Shown: piece after piece, positions 45,607 to 54,467 of the stretch | Layout: each line of letters begins with the position of its first letter | Numbering within the stretch: position 1 is the stretch's first letter | IMG/VR virus record: IMGVR_UViG_3300045412_000261 | Location: 62,001-126,000 of that record | DNA length: 64,000 bases | Direction: 5' to 3' (one strand) | From: a virus | Position numbers and translations under genes: made by a program | The notes under the pieces: generated by a model | Told to the model about the DNA's origin: nothing | Seen by the model: only the letters and a program-made list of their open reading frames with translations | Databases searched by the model: none

Positions 45607-45978
45607 ATGAAATATCAAATAGAACATGCTTTAAAAATATTATCTCCGAATGCTCAATATAGTATAATAGGAGACGATTATGAAAATATATATTGGATTG
45701 ATGAAAATGAATATAAGCCCTCTATAAATGAAATACAAAATAAAATAGAGGAATTACATGTAGAAGAACCTATGAGATTACTTCGCATTGAAAGGAATAA
45801 ATTATTGGCAGATGTAGATTGGGAAGTTATAAAATCAATTTCGAGAGGTGAGCAAATAAGCATAGAATTATCCACTTACATGCAGGAGTTAAGAGATTTA
45901 CCCAATAACTCAAATCCAACATTAGACAATACTTATAATTTAGACATGTCATCTGTAAATTGGCCAATAAAACCTTAA
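45607..45978 (+). CDS. Tail-fibre assembly chaperone (Phage_tail_APC-like)
   Basis: 123 residues. The second half carries the family signature: LLRIERNKLLADVDWEVIK (residues about 58-76), then TYMQELRDLP and WPIKP at the C-terminus, as in the assembly-chaperone family with R..RN.LL...DW and YR..LRDiP. Such proteins help distal fibre domains fold or trimerise and are usually encoded right after the fibre they serve. Here it follows three receptor-binding-type genes and precedes another fibre. Confidence 0.82.
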   Translation: MKYQIEHALKILSPNAQYSIIGDDYENIYWIDENEYKPSINEIQNKIEELHVEEPMRLLRIERNKLLADVDWEVIKSISRGEQISIELSTYMQELRDLPNNSNPTLDNTYNLDMSSVNWPIKP

Positions 45979-45981
45979 TAA

Positions 45982-46701
45982 ATGAAATTTTTATATCCTA
46001 CTATAATATCGGGTTCTGGTAATTTTAAAGGACATTTTACAGGTTCTTTTTCTGGTGACGGATCTAATTTATTGAATGTCATATCATATACTAATTCCGA
46101 TACTTTAAGTTATATAAATTCTAGAAATGTTGTATCTGGATCATCTCAAATATCATATCCATCAATATCTAATAGACCTCCATTCATAATATCTGGAAGT
46201 GGCATGTATTTTAATGGAAACAATATTGGGATAGGTGTAAAAAATCCATCATCTAAATTTCAAATATCTGGATCTTCGTCATCTTTAGTCAATGTAACAA
46301 GAGGTGGTAATTCATATTTTTACATTAGCGGTAGCGGAAATATTGGAGTATCTACAACATCTCCTACTCATAAATTTACTATAAGCGGTTCTTTAAAAAC
46401 TACAACTATAGCGGATTCATCTAACTCTATAGGTTCTTTAAATCAAGTTCTAACATCTACCGGAAATTCATTATCCTGGATTAATCCACTAATAAAACAA
46501 ATTCAAATAGGTTCCACCTTAATAGGAACTACTTCTAGCGATATTAATTTTTCTACACCTTTTACTAATACTCCGGTAGTTGTATTGTCATCTGCCGTAG
46601 GAGCAGCTATTTCTATAACATCAATAACAACTACTTTTTTTAGGGTAACTAATCCGACATCGGCTCATACAATATACTGGATAGCTGTTACATTAAACTA
46701 A
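45982..46701 (+). CDS. Medium-length fibre protein
   Basis: 239 residues. It has the shared head module (LYPTIISGSGNFKGHFTGSF, then SGDGSNLLNVISYTNSDTL) and a middle with GIGVKNPSSKFQISGSSSS and IGVSTTSPTHKFTISGSLK, repeats of the kind found in trimeric fibres (G-[IV]-x-x-x-x-P-x-x-K-[LF]-x-[IV]-x-G). The last 60 residues form a small beta tip (NTPVVVLSSAVGAAISIT). It has no chaperone domain. It lies between the assembly chaperone and the giant repeat fibre. Confidence 0.8.
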   Translation: MKFLYPTIISGSGNFKGHFTGSFSGDGSNLLNVISYTNSDTLSYINSRNVVSGSSQISYPSISNRPPFIISGSGMYFNGNNIGIGVKNPSSKFQISGSSSSLVNVTRGGNSYFYISGSGNIGVSTTSPTHKFTISGSLKTTTIADSSNSIGSLNQVLTSTGNSLSWINPLIKQIQIGSTLIGTTSSDINFSTPFTNTPVVVLSSAVGAAISITSITTTFFRVTNPTSAHTIYWIAVTLN

Positions 46702-46721
46702 GTAAATATAAAATTTAAAAA

Positions 46722-49700
46722 ATGAGAATACTTTTTCCTACTATTTTTTCTGGTTCAGGCTACTTCTCTGGTTCTTTAGAGGGAGACGGGTCTAGGTTAT
46801 ATAATATTGTATCCTCATCTTATGCACTAACCGCATCATACGCTTTAAATAATAACGGAGTTGGATTTCCTTTCATAGGTAATGCTAAAATAACAGGTTC
46901 TTTGAGTATTTCCGGTTCTAATGTAGATTTTACCAATGTGAGAGCTATATCCGGTTCTATATTTTCCGGGTCATTTGTAGGAGATGGTAGTGGATTAACA
47001 GGTATTACAGTATCTCAAGTCGCAACAGCTAAGTCTAATTTTCATGCAGTATATAGCGCATCTGTATACCATAATTTTAATTCTAGGAATGTAAATGTAT
47101 CAGTTTACGATAATAACAATAGATTATTTTTCCCTGATTCTATAGTTTTATCTACGCCAAATAGAGTTGACATAACTTTTTCTGGTCCTTCTACTGGATA
47201 TGCAGTAGTATCTAAAGGCGGACATATAATAGAGCCTGCATCTGGTAGTGGTATAGGCTTCCCCTTTTCTGGGAGTGCTGTTATAACGGGTTCTTTTCTT
47301 GTATCCGGCTCTAAAGTAGATTTTACAAAAGTACAAGTAATATCCGGTTCCATATTCTCCGGTTCTTTCGTAGGAGATGGAAGTGGTTTGACAGGACTAA
47401 CAGTATCTCAAGTAGCCACAGTTCAACATAGTTTTGTATCTACTTATAGTGCTTCTATAAATCACAACTTTAATTCTAGGAATGTAAATGTAGCAGTTTA
47501 CGATAATAATAATAAACTATTCTTTCCTGATTCGATAACTCTAGCCACTCCGGACAGAGTAGATTTAAGATTTTCGGGTATATCTTCTGGATATGCTGTT
47601 GTATCTAAAGGAGGACATTTAGTGACAGGAGTATATCCTATTTCAGGTAGCGGAATCGGTTTCCCCTTCTCTGGTAGTGCAGTTATAACAGGATCTTTAT
47701 TAGTATCAGGTTCACACGTAGATTTCACTAATGTAAAAGCTATATCAGGTTCTATATTCTCCGGTTCTTTTGTAGGAGATGGAAGTAACCTAACTGGACT
47801 AACAATATCTCAAATAGCTACAGTACAACATACTTTTACTTCTGTTTTAAGTGCTTCTATAAATCATAACTTTAATTCTAGGAATGTAAATGTAGCAGTT
47901 TACGATACTAATAATAAACTATTCTTTCCCGATTCAATAAGATTAACCACACCAAATATAGTTGATGTAACTTTTTCCGGTTTATCTTCCGGATATGTTG
48001 TTATTTCAAAAGGTGGTCATTTAGTAACAGGAGTAGCTATACCTTCCGGTAGTGGGGTAGGATTTCCATTTTCCGGTAGTGCGGTTATAACAGGTTCATT
48101 ATTTGTATCAGGTTCACACGTAGATTTAACTAATGTAAAAGCTATATCAGGTTCTATCTTCTCGGGATCTTTTGTAGGAGATGGAAGTGGTTTAACGGGT
48201 TTAACAATATCTCAAGTAGCTACAGTACAAAGTAATTTTACTTCTGTATTTAGCGCTTCGGTAAATCACAACTTTAATTCTAGGAATGTAAACGTATCAG
48301 TTTATGATACTAACAATAAATTGTTTTTCCCGGACTCAATAACTTTAACTACGCCTAATAGAGTAGATATAATATTCTCCGGATTATCTTCTGGGTATGT
48401 AGTGGTATCTAAAGGAGGTCACCTCATAGCTCCATCCTCAGGTAGCGGAATCGGTTTCCCCTTCTCTGGTAGTGCGGTTATAACAGGATCTTTACTAGTA
48501 TCAGGTTCACACGTAGATTTCACTAATGTAAAAGCTATATCAGGTTCTATATTCTCCGGTTCTTTCGTAGGAGACGGAAGTAACCTAACTGGAATTACTG
48601 TATCCCAAGCTACTACAGTACAAAGTAATTTTACTTCTGTATATAGTGCCTCTGTAAATCATAACTTTAATTCTAGGAATGTAAACGTAGCAGTTTATGA
48701 TACGAATAACAAGTTATTTTTCCCTGACTCAATAACCCTATCTACACTTAATAGAGCTGATATTATATTTTCAGGTCTGTCTTCCGGATATGTGGTGGTT
48801 TCTAAGGGAGGACATATACTAAGCGGGTCTTTACAAAACGCAGTAACTTTAGATAACCAACTACCTTCTTATTATTTAGACTATAATAATCTTACTAATG
48901 TTCCCCCAACAAGTAGTGGTGATGGTTTTCCTTTTGCCGGAGACGCGGTTATAACAGGTTCATTATTAGTATCAGGATCTAAGGTAGATTTTTCAAAAGC
49001 TAAAGTAATATCAGGTTCTTTATTTTCCGGCTCATTTGTTGGAGACGGAAGCGGGTTAACAGGAATAACGGTATCTGAAATAGCAACCATACAATCTACT
49101 TTTAATTCTGTATATAGCGCTTCTATAAATCATAACTTTAATTCCAAAAATATAAACGTAGCTGTATATGATAATAATGATAAGTTATTTTTTCCTGATT
49201 CGATAACTTTAGCTACTCCCAATAGAGTTGACATAATATTCTCAGGATTATCCTCCGGATATGTCGTAGTCTCTAAAGGAGGCCATATTGTTACAGGAAC
49301 ATATCCAATTTCAGGGAGTGGTATTGGATTTCCATTCTCAGGTAAAGCAGTTATAACTGGATCTTTGTTTGTATCTGGGTCAAAAGTAGATTTCACTAAT
49401 GTAAAAGCTATATCAGGTTCTATATTCTCCGGTTCTTTCGTAGGAGACGGAAGTAACCTAACTGGAATTACTGTATCCCAAGCTACTACAGTACAAAGTA
49501 ATTTTACTTCTGTATATAGTGCCTCTGTAAATCATAACTTTAATTCTAGGAATGTAAACGTAGCAGTTTATGATACGAATAACAAGTTATTTTTCCCTGA
49601 CTCAATAACCCTATCTACACTTAATAGAGCTGATATTATATTTTCAGGTCTGTCTTCCGGATATGTGGTGGTTTCTAAGGGAGGACATATACTAAGCGGG

Positions 49701-50480
49701 TCTTTACAAAACGCAGTAACTTTAGATAACCAACTACCTTCTTATTATTTAGACTATAATAATCTTACTAATGTTCCCCCAACAAGTAGTGGTGATGGTT
49801 TTCCTTTTGCCGGAGACGCGGTTATAACAGGTTCATTATTAGTATCAGGATCTAAGGTAGATTTTTCAAAAGCTAAAGTAATATCAGGTTCTTTATTTTC
49901 CGGTTCATTTGTTGGAGACGGAAGCGGGTTAACAGGAATAACGGTATCGGAAGTTGCTACAATTCAAGCAACTTTTGTATCTATATATAGCGCTTCTATA
50001 AATCATAACTTTAATTCTAGAAATGTAAACGTAGCAGTTTATGATAGTAGCAATAGACTATTTTTCCCTGATTCAATAACTCTTCCAACATTAAATAGAG
50101 TTGATATAACTTTTTCTGGTCCTACTTCCGGATATGCAGTAATATCTAAAGGAGGACATATTGTTTCTGCTATATCATCCATATCAGGTAGTGGAACCGA
50201 CGGTAGATTAGCAAAGTTCAAAGGTTCTAACTATGTAACAGGTAGTTTAATACAAGAAAGTACAGCTGGTATAAAATTAGTTGGTAATATGCAATTAACA
50301 GGATCTTTTGCTGTTTCCGGTAGTAGAACTTCGGGCGGGGCTAGATTTTTAGCATCAATGACTATCCCAGTGGGAACAACAGCACAAAGACCCATAAGTC
50401 CACTAGCAGGATCCATTAGATTTAACACAAGTACAAATTTATTGGAGATATATACAGGTACTACATGGAGAACTATTTAA
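46722..50480 (+). CDS. Giant repeat fibre (eight modules)
   Basis: 1252 residues. After the shared head (FPTIFSGSGYFSGSLEGDGS) come eight modules of about 134-150 residues, each with ISGS[IL]FSGSFVGDGS, a Ser/Asn-rich strand with SVNHNF/SINHNF, VNVAVYDxxNKLFFPDSI and SSGYVVVSKGGH. Modules 5-6 and 7-8 are nearly identical pairs. The C-terminus ends TAQRPISPLAGSIRFNTSTN and YTGTTWRTI, a typical fibre end. The shaft resembles a long string of equal beta units. It is likely a long host-recognition or adhesion fibre whose length changes by module gain and loss. Confidence 0.88.
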   Translation: MRILFPTIFSGSGYFSGSLEGDGSRLYNIVSSSYALTASYALNNNGVGFPFIGNAKITGSLSISGSNVDFTNVRAISGSIFSGSFVGDGSGLTGITVSQVATAKSNFHAVYSASVYHNFNSRNVNVSVYDNNNRLFFPDSIVLSTPNRVDITFSGPSTGYAVVSKGGHIIEPASGSGIGFPFSGSAVITGSFLVSGSKVDFTKVQVISGSIFSGSFVGDGSGLTGLTVSQVATVQHSFVSTYSASINHNFNSRNVNVAVYDNNNKLFFPDSITLATPDRVDLRFSGISSGYAVVSKGGHLVTGVYPISGSGIGFPFSGSAVITGSLLVSGSHVDFTNVKAISGSIFSGSFVGDGSNLTGLTISQIATVQHTFTSVLSASINHNFNSRNVNVAVYDTNNKLFFPDSIRLTTPNIVDVTFSGLSSGYVVISKGGHLVTGVAIPSGSGVGFPFSGSAVITGSLFVSGSHVDLTNVKAISGSIFSGSFVGDGSGLTGLTISQVATVQSNFTSVFSASVNHNFNSRNVNVSVYDTNNKLFFPDSITLTTPNRVDIIFSGLSSGYVVVSKGGHLIAPSSGSGIGFPFSGSAVITGSLLVSGSHVDFTNVKAISGSIFSGSFVGDGSNLTGITVSQATTVQSNFTSVYSASVNHNFNSRNVNVAVYDTNNKLFFPDSITLSTLNRADIIFSGLSSGYVVVSKGGHILSGSLQNAVTLDNQLPSYYLDYNNLTNVPPTSSGDGFPFAGDAVITGSLLVSGSKVDFSKAKVISGSLFSGSFVGDGSGLTGITVSEIATIQSTFNSVYSASINHNFNSKNINVAVYDNNDKLFFPDSITLATPNRVDIIFSGLSSGYVVVSKGGHIVTGTYPISGSGIGFPFSGKAVITGSLFVSGSKVDFTNVKAISGSIFSGSFVGDGSNLTGITVSQATTVQSNFTSVYSASVNHNFNSRNVNVAVYDTNNKLFFPDSITLSTLNRADIIFSGLSSGYVVVSKGGHILSGSLQNAVTLDNQLPSYYLDYNNLTNVPPTSSGDGFPFAGDAVITGSLLVSGSKVDFSKAKVISGSLFSGSFVGDGSGLTGITVSEVATIQATFVSIYSASINHNFNSRNVNVAVYDSSNRLFFPDSITLPTLNRVDITFSGPTSGYAVISKGGHIVSAISSISGSGTDGRLAKFKGSNYVTGSLIQESTAGIKLVGNMQLTGSFAVSGSRTSGGARFLASMTIPVGTTAQRPISPLAGSIRFNTSTNLLEIYTGTTWRTI
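48513..49948 (+). repeat. Near-perfect 563-bp direct repeat, period 873 bp
   Basis: 48513-49075 and 49386-49948 are identical by eye except for one base (C at 49031 versus T at 49904). The first 518 bp match without a difference. Other modules of the same gene differ at many synonymous sites, so this pair is much younger than the rest and reflects a recent duplication of two modules or gene conversion between them. A misassembly is the alternative. Confidence 0.88.
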
Positions 50481-50526
50481 TTTGTTTAAAACATGGAAAT
50501 AAATATCATAAACAACAAAAAAAAAC

Positions 50527-50539
50527 TATTTATGATAAA
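50527..50539 (+). promoter_or_regulatory. Late-promoter-like motif TATTTATGATAAA
   Basis: One-base variant of the recurring motif, in the 112-bp gap after the giant repeat fibre, 53 bp before the ATG at 50593. The rest of that gap is A-rich with no gene or terminator. A promoter here would boost the second half of the fibre block and the lysin gene. Function inferred. Confidence 0.45.
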
Positions 50540-50592
50540 TAACATTATTTGATTTTTAACATCAATAATTATATATAGTAAAAAGAATAAAC

Positions 50593-50955
50593 ATGGCACA
50601 TTTTGCAAGATTAGGATTAGATAATATAGTTGAAGAAGTTGTAGTAGTTAATAATGTGGATATAATGACACCTCAAGGTGTTGAAACCGAGTCAATAGGA
50701 ATAGAATACTTAAAAAAATTATTTGGACAGGGTACTATATGGGTTCAAACATCATATAATGGATCCTTTAGAAAAAATTTTGCGGGGAAAGGATATGTAT
50801 ATAATTCAACATTAGACGCTTTCATTCCTCCAAAAAATAATAGTACATGGATATTAGATGAAAGTACATGTCAATGGATTCCTCCAATTCCTTATCCTAA
50901 TGATGGAAATACATATAATTGGAGTGAAGAAAATCAAGAATGGTATTTAGTTTAA
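50593..50955 (+). CDS. Conserved small fibre-linked protein (MAHFA family), copy 2
   Basis: 120 residues, paralogue of 42421-42846: both begin MAHFA, both carry FRKNFAGKGYVYNSTLDAFI-type (here) or FRKNYAQYGYTYD-type segments, then IPPK, W-x-[LI]-x-E-x-x-C-x-W and PPIPYPNDG. This copy lacks about 20 residues in the middle. It is again downstream of a giant fibre. Both copies being placed after different giant fibres argues that each serves its own fibre. Confidence 0.85.
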   Translation: MAHFARLGLDNIVEEVVVVNNVDIMTPQGVETESIGIEYLKKLFGQGTIWVQTSYNGSFRKNFAGKGYVYNSTLDAFIPPKNNSTWILDESTCQWIPPIPYPNDGNTYNWSEENQEWYLV

Positions 50956-50997
50956 ATATTAGTTTCAAAATGATAACTAATGAAATAATACATAAAA

Positions 50998-53900
50998 ATG
51001 AGAATAGACAAATTAACAGTATCTAGTTCAATACAAATAATAGATAGTAATAAGAATCCATTACAAATAAATGATAATGTTCTATTTGTTTCTAGTAGTG
51101 GAAATGTAGGTATAGGAACATTAAATCCAAAACATAAATTACAAGTACATGGAGTGGTATCTGCTTCTGTATTTTTAGGAGATGGAAGTGGACTAACTGG
51201 AATATCAAATATAACTTTTGCTAGTTTAACGGGAAAACCAACAGGACTTGTTAGTAGTTCAGCCCAATTAGCTAACACTACAATTCCGGGTAATTTAACT
51301 ATATCTGGTAAATTAACTGCTGAGGAATATTTTACTGAATTTGTTAGCGCATCTATTATATACAAATCAGGTTCTTCTAAGTTTGGTAATAGTCTTAATG
51401 ATAAGCATCAATTTACTGGATCTATGTATGTTACAGGTTCAGTTAGAGCCACTAGTTTTATAGGTGACGGAAGCGGATTAACAGGAGTTTTACTAGAGGG
51501 AGATTTTACACATACTGCATCTTTTACTAATACTACTAACGCAACAGTAGTACATAACCTAAATACTAAAAATGTTGTAGTATCTGTTTATGATACTACT
51601 AACAAATTAATTATTCCTGATGAGATTATATTAACAAACGATAATACGGTTAATGTATTATTTGTTAATCCTCGTTCTGGATTTGCAGTAGTTAATACCG
51701 GAGGTCATATTGTATCCGGAACTTCATATAATATAACTGAGTATAATAATATTTTAAATAAGCCAGTAGGTATAGTATCAGGTTCGTCTCAAATACTATA
51801 TTCCGGCATATCTAATAAACCTACAAATTTAATATCAGGATCTTCTCAAGTATCTTATTCCGGAATAATAAACAAACCAACAGGGATTATTAGTAGCTCC
51901 GCTCAATTAGCAAATGCTACCATTCCTGGAAATTTGACAGTTTCAGGAAAAATAACAGCAGAAGAGTTTCACACAGAATTTGTAAGCGCGTCAATAGTTT
52001 ATAAATCGGGGTCATCTAAATTTGGAAACAGTTTAGATGATAGGCACCAGTTTACCGGTTCTGTAAGTATCACAGGTTCTTTAAGAGCTTCTTCCTTTAT
52101 AGGTGATGGTAGTGGTTTAATAAATGTCCCTAATGCAAATATAGGTTCTAACTTTGGAAGATTGAACAGTTATGCAATATATAATACCACATCCTCATTA
52201 ACTAGAGCTAGATTATACGATGCTCCGATAACTTGGGAAATGAGAGATGATTTTGGAATTGTAGTATCAGAAAATGTTAGAAAGGCAGGACCTTCTACAT
52301 ACTTAAAAATTGCTCCTACTACATCATCTTATAATGCCACATTACATTCTATACAAGCGTATGGTACATCATCTTATGTTTCAGCTAAAGCAACTAGTGT
52401 ATCATCAATAGCTGCTTTTGGATTGAATAATGACCCAAGAGCTAATACTCTTTTTACTAGTATAGATTACGCATGGTTATTAGCTACAGGATCTTCTAGA
52501 ATCTACGAAGGAACTACTTTTGTCGGTACCTTTGGAACTCACACAACAGATACAGAACACAGTATTGAGTTTGCGGGCTCTAATGTAATTTATAAAAAAG
52601 CAGGAGTAGTTCAAAGATCTGTATTTAGAAATACTAGACATGCCCTAGCCTTAGACACAGCTTTTACTAATAACAATGAACAAGGATTAAAGAATCTTAT
52701 ATTTTCGGCATCTGGTAGTATAGAAGATAATAATTGGACATCTGTAACATGGTCTCCACAATTAGAAAGATATGTTGCAGTAGCAGAGTCCGGATTATAC
52801 CCTATAGCATATTCTACAGATGCTACCAACTGGATTCCGGCAAGTTTAGACGAGCCTATAACTTGGACTAGAAATTTTTTAGGCACAGGAGTAGTTGAGT
52901 CTGGAAGTAATCATTTTAGAAAAACTTCGGGTACAACTGCCTTTAATGCCTCTGTTTATTCTTCGGAGAGATACCCTAGATTGGTATACACTCAAGCAAG
53001 ATATAGTGCACAATCAACCGTAGGATCTCTGATGTTTGGATTAAATACTGATCCGGCGGTATCTGCAAATTATGAGTCTATAGATTACGCTTTTTATGTT
53101 ATTGATGGGACACTCCAAATATATGAGAGTAGTGTGGTGAGTAATCTTTCTGCTTCATTTAATACTTATACATCAACTACAGTACTTAGAATAGAATATG
53201 ATGGAACATACGTGAGTTATTTAAGAGATGGAGTTACAGTAAGAAGAGTACAAAGAAATCTATCCGGATCTTTAGGATTTGACACGTCTTTTAATTCCGT
53301 TACTCCTACTGGCGGGATAAGAGATGTGGAATTTGGACTCAGATATACTCCAAACCATCAATGGTCTTCAGTTACTTGGTCTCCGCAACTAGGTCTATTT
53401 GTTGCAGTATCAAAAACAGGTACTAGAAGAATTAGAACTTCATCAAACGGTATAAATTGGAATAGAATACAAGAACCTGAATCAAACGCATGGGAATCTG
53501 TTATATGGTCGCCTGAATTAGCTTTGTTTGTAGCCGTTTCGAGTACAGGAACAAGTAGAGTAATGACCTCTTCTGATGGAGTAACATGGACATCTAGAAC
53601 CGCCGCCGAGCAAAACAGCTGGGTTTCTGTAGCATGGTCTCCTTCTTTGTCTTTATTTGTTGCAGTGTCTAGTGACGGTACAAATAGAGTAATGACTTCT
53701 TCTAATGGAATAACATGGGCTACTAGATCAGCAGCTCAACAAAATAGTTGGGATTCAATCGCATGGTCTCCTGAATTAGGTTTATTTGCAGCGGTTTCCA
53801 CAGATGGTGTAAATAGAGTTATGACCTCAACTAATGGTATAAATTGGATTGCTAGATTAGCAGCAGAGCAAAATAGCTGGAAATCTATTACATGGTCTCC

Positions 53901-54450
53901 GGACATACTAATGTTTATGGCTGTAGCTAGTAGTGGGACTAATAGGAGCATGTATTCCCGAGATGGGATTACCTGGGTATCTTTAGCAACTCCTAGACAA
54001 AACGAATGGACATCCGTCGTATGGTCTCCTAGAAATAGTTCTTTTGTAGCCGTTGCTAGAACAGGTATTCAAAGAGTTATGGAGTCTGTTCAAAAAACGT
54101 CTTTAAATTCATTAAATCCGACAACAGGCTTTGTTGTATCAGCGACTGACGCAATACAATTACCTGCTGGTACGGAAGGACAAAGACCGGAGCTTGCAGG
54201 TAGGGGCATGATTAGATATAATACGAGTAGAGATAGAATGGAGTACTATGGTAGTAGATGGACAGGTTTATCTGACGATAATAACTCTGGAATCCTCCCA
54301 ATAGGATCTACCGCTCAAAGAGTTGCTTTACCACAAACAGGATCTATAAGATTTAATACTCAAACTAGAAGAGTAGAAGTATTTACAGGATTTGGAGGAT
54401 TTGATGGTAGAGGATGGAATACTTTAGTTTTCTCAGGTAGTGCTGTATAA
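50998..54450 (+). CDS. Large fibre with sandwich domains and seven-unit WSP repeat
   Basis: 1150 residues. The N-terminal part carries two copies of a trunk segment (GKLTAEEYFTEFVSAS and GKITAEEFHTEFVSAS, both followed by YKSGSSKFGNS) and one SGFAVVNTGGH module. Residues about 405-570 and 620-780 are two related beta-sandwich domains (FGLNNDP versus FGLNTDP). The motif W-x-S-[VI]-x-W-S-P-x-[LX]-x-x-[FY]-V-A-V occurs seven times: once between the sandwiches (near 580) and six in tandem (about 785-1030, unit about 43 residues). Such repeats with TSSDGxTW suggest a seven-bladed propeller. The C-terminus ends with common fibre-tail segments (TAQRVALPQTGSIRFNTQT). A receptor- or glycan-binding fibre is likely. 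Confidence 0.85.
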   Translation: MRIDKLTVSSSIQIIDSNKNPLQINDNVLFVSSSGNVGIGTLNPKHKLQVHGVVSASVFLGDGSGLTGISNITFASLTGKPTGLVSSSAQLANTTIPGNLTISGKLTAEEYFTEFVSASIIYKSGSSKFGNSLNDKHQFTGSMYVTGSVRATSFIGDGSGLTGVLLEGDFTHTASFTNTTNATVVHNLNTKNVVVSVYDTTNKLIIPDEIILTNDNTVNVLFVNPRSGFAVVNTGGHIVSGTSYNITEYNNILNKPVGIVSGSSQILYSGISNKPTNLISGSSQVSYSGIINKPTGIISSSAQLANATIPGNLTVSGKITAEEFHTEFVSASIVYKSGSSKFGNSLDDRHQFTGSVSITGSLRASSFIGDGSGLINVPNANIGSNFGRLNSYAIYNTTSSLTRARLYDAPITWEMRDDFGIVVSENVRKAGPSTYLKIAPTTSSYNATLHSIQAYGTSSYVSAKATSVSSIAAFGLNNDPRANTLFTSIDYAWLLATGSSRIYEGTTFVGTFGTHTTDTEHSIEFAGSNVIYKKAGVVQRSVFRNTRHALALDTAFTNNNEQGLKNLIFSASGSIEDNNWTSVTWSPQLERYVAVAESGLYPIAYSTDATNWIPASLDEPITWTRNFLGTGVVESGSNHFRKTSGTTAFNASVYSSERYPRLVYTQARYSAQSTVGSLMFGLNTDPAVSANYESIDYAFYVIDGTLQIYESSVVSNLSASFNTYTSTTVLRIEYDGTYVSYLRDGVTVRRVQRNLSGSLGFDTSFNSVTPTGGIRDVEFGLRYTPNHQWSSVTWSPQLGLFVAVSKTGTRRIRTSSNGINWNRIQEPESNAWESVIWSPELALFVAVSSTGTSRVMTSSDGVTWTSRTAAEQNSWVSVAWSPSLSLFVAVSSDGTNRVMTSSNGITWATRSAAQQNSWDSIAWSPELGLFAAVSTDGVNRVMTSTNGINWIARLAAEQNSWKSITWSPDILMFMAVASSGTNRSMYSRDGITWVSLATPRQNEWTSVVWSPRNSSFVAVARTGIQRVMESVQKTSLNSLNPTTGFVVSATDAIQLPAGTEGQRPELAGRGMIRYNTSRDRMEYYGSRWTGLSDDNNSGILPIGSTAQRVALPQTGSIRFNTQTRRVEVFTGFGGFDGRGWNTLVFSGSAV

Positions 54451-54467
54451 AAATAAAAAATTAAAAA

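Noticed and set aside
46890-50200. CRISPR-like or transposon repeats
   Set aside because: The repeats are long, in-frame protein modules with codon-level divergence and no spacers or terminal inverted repeats.
47105-50428. Several short leftward frames opposite the repeat fibre
   Set aside because: They recur with the module period and are antisense shadows of the fibre gene.
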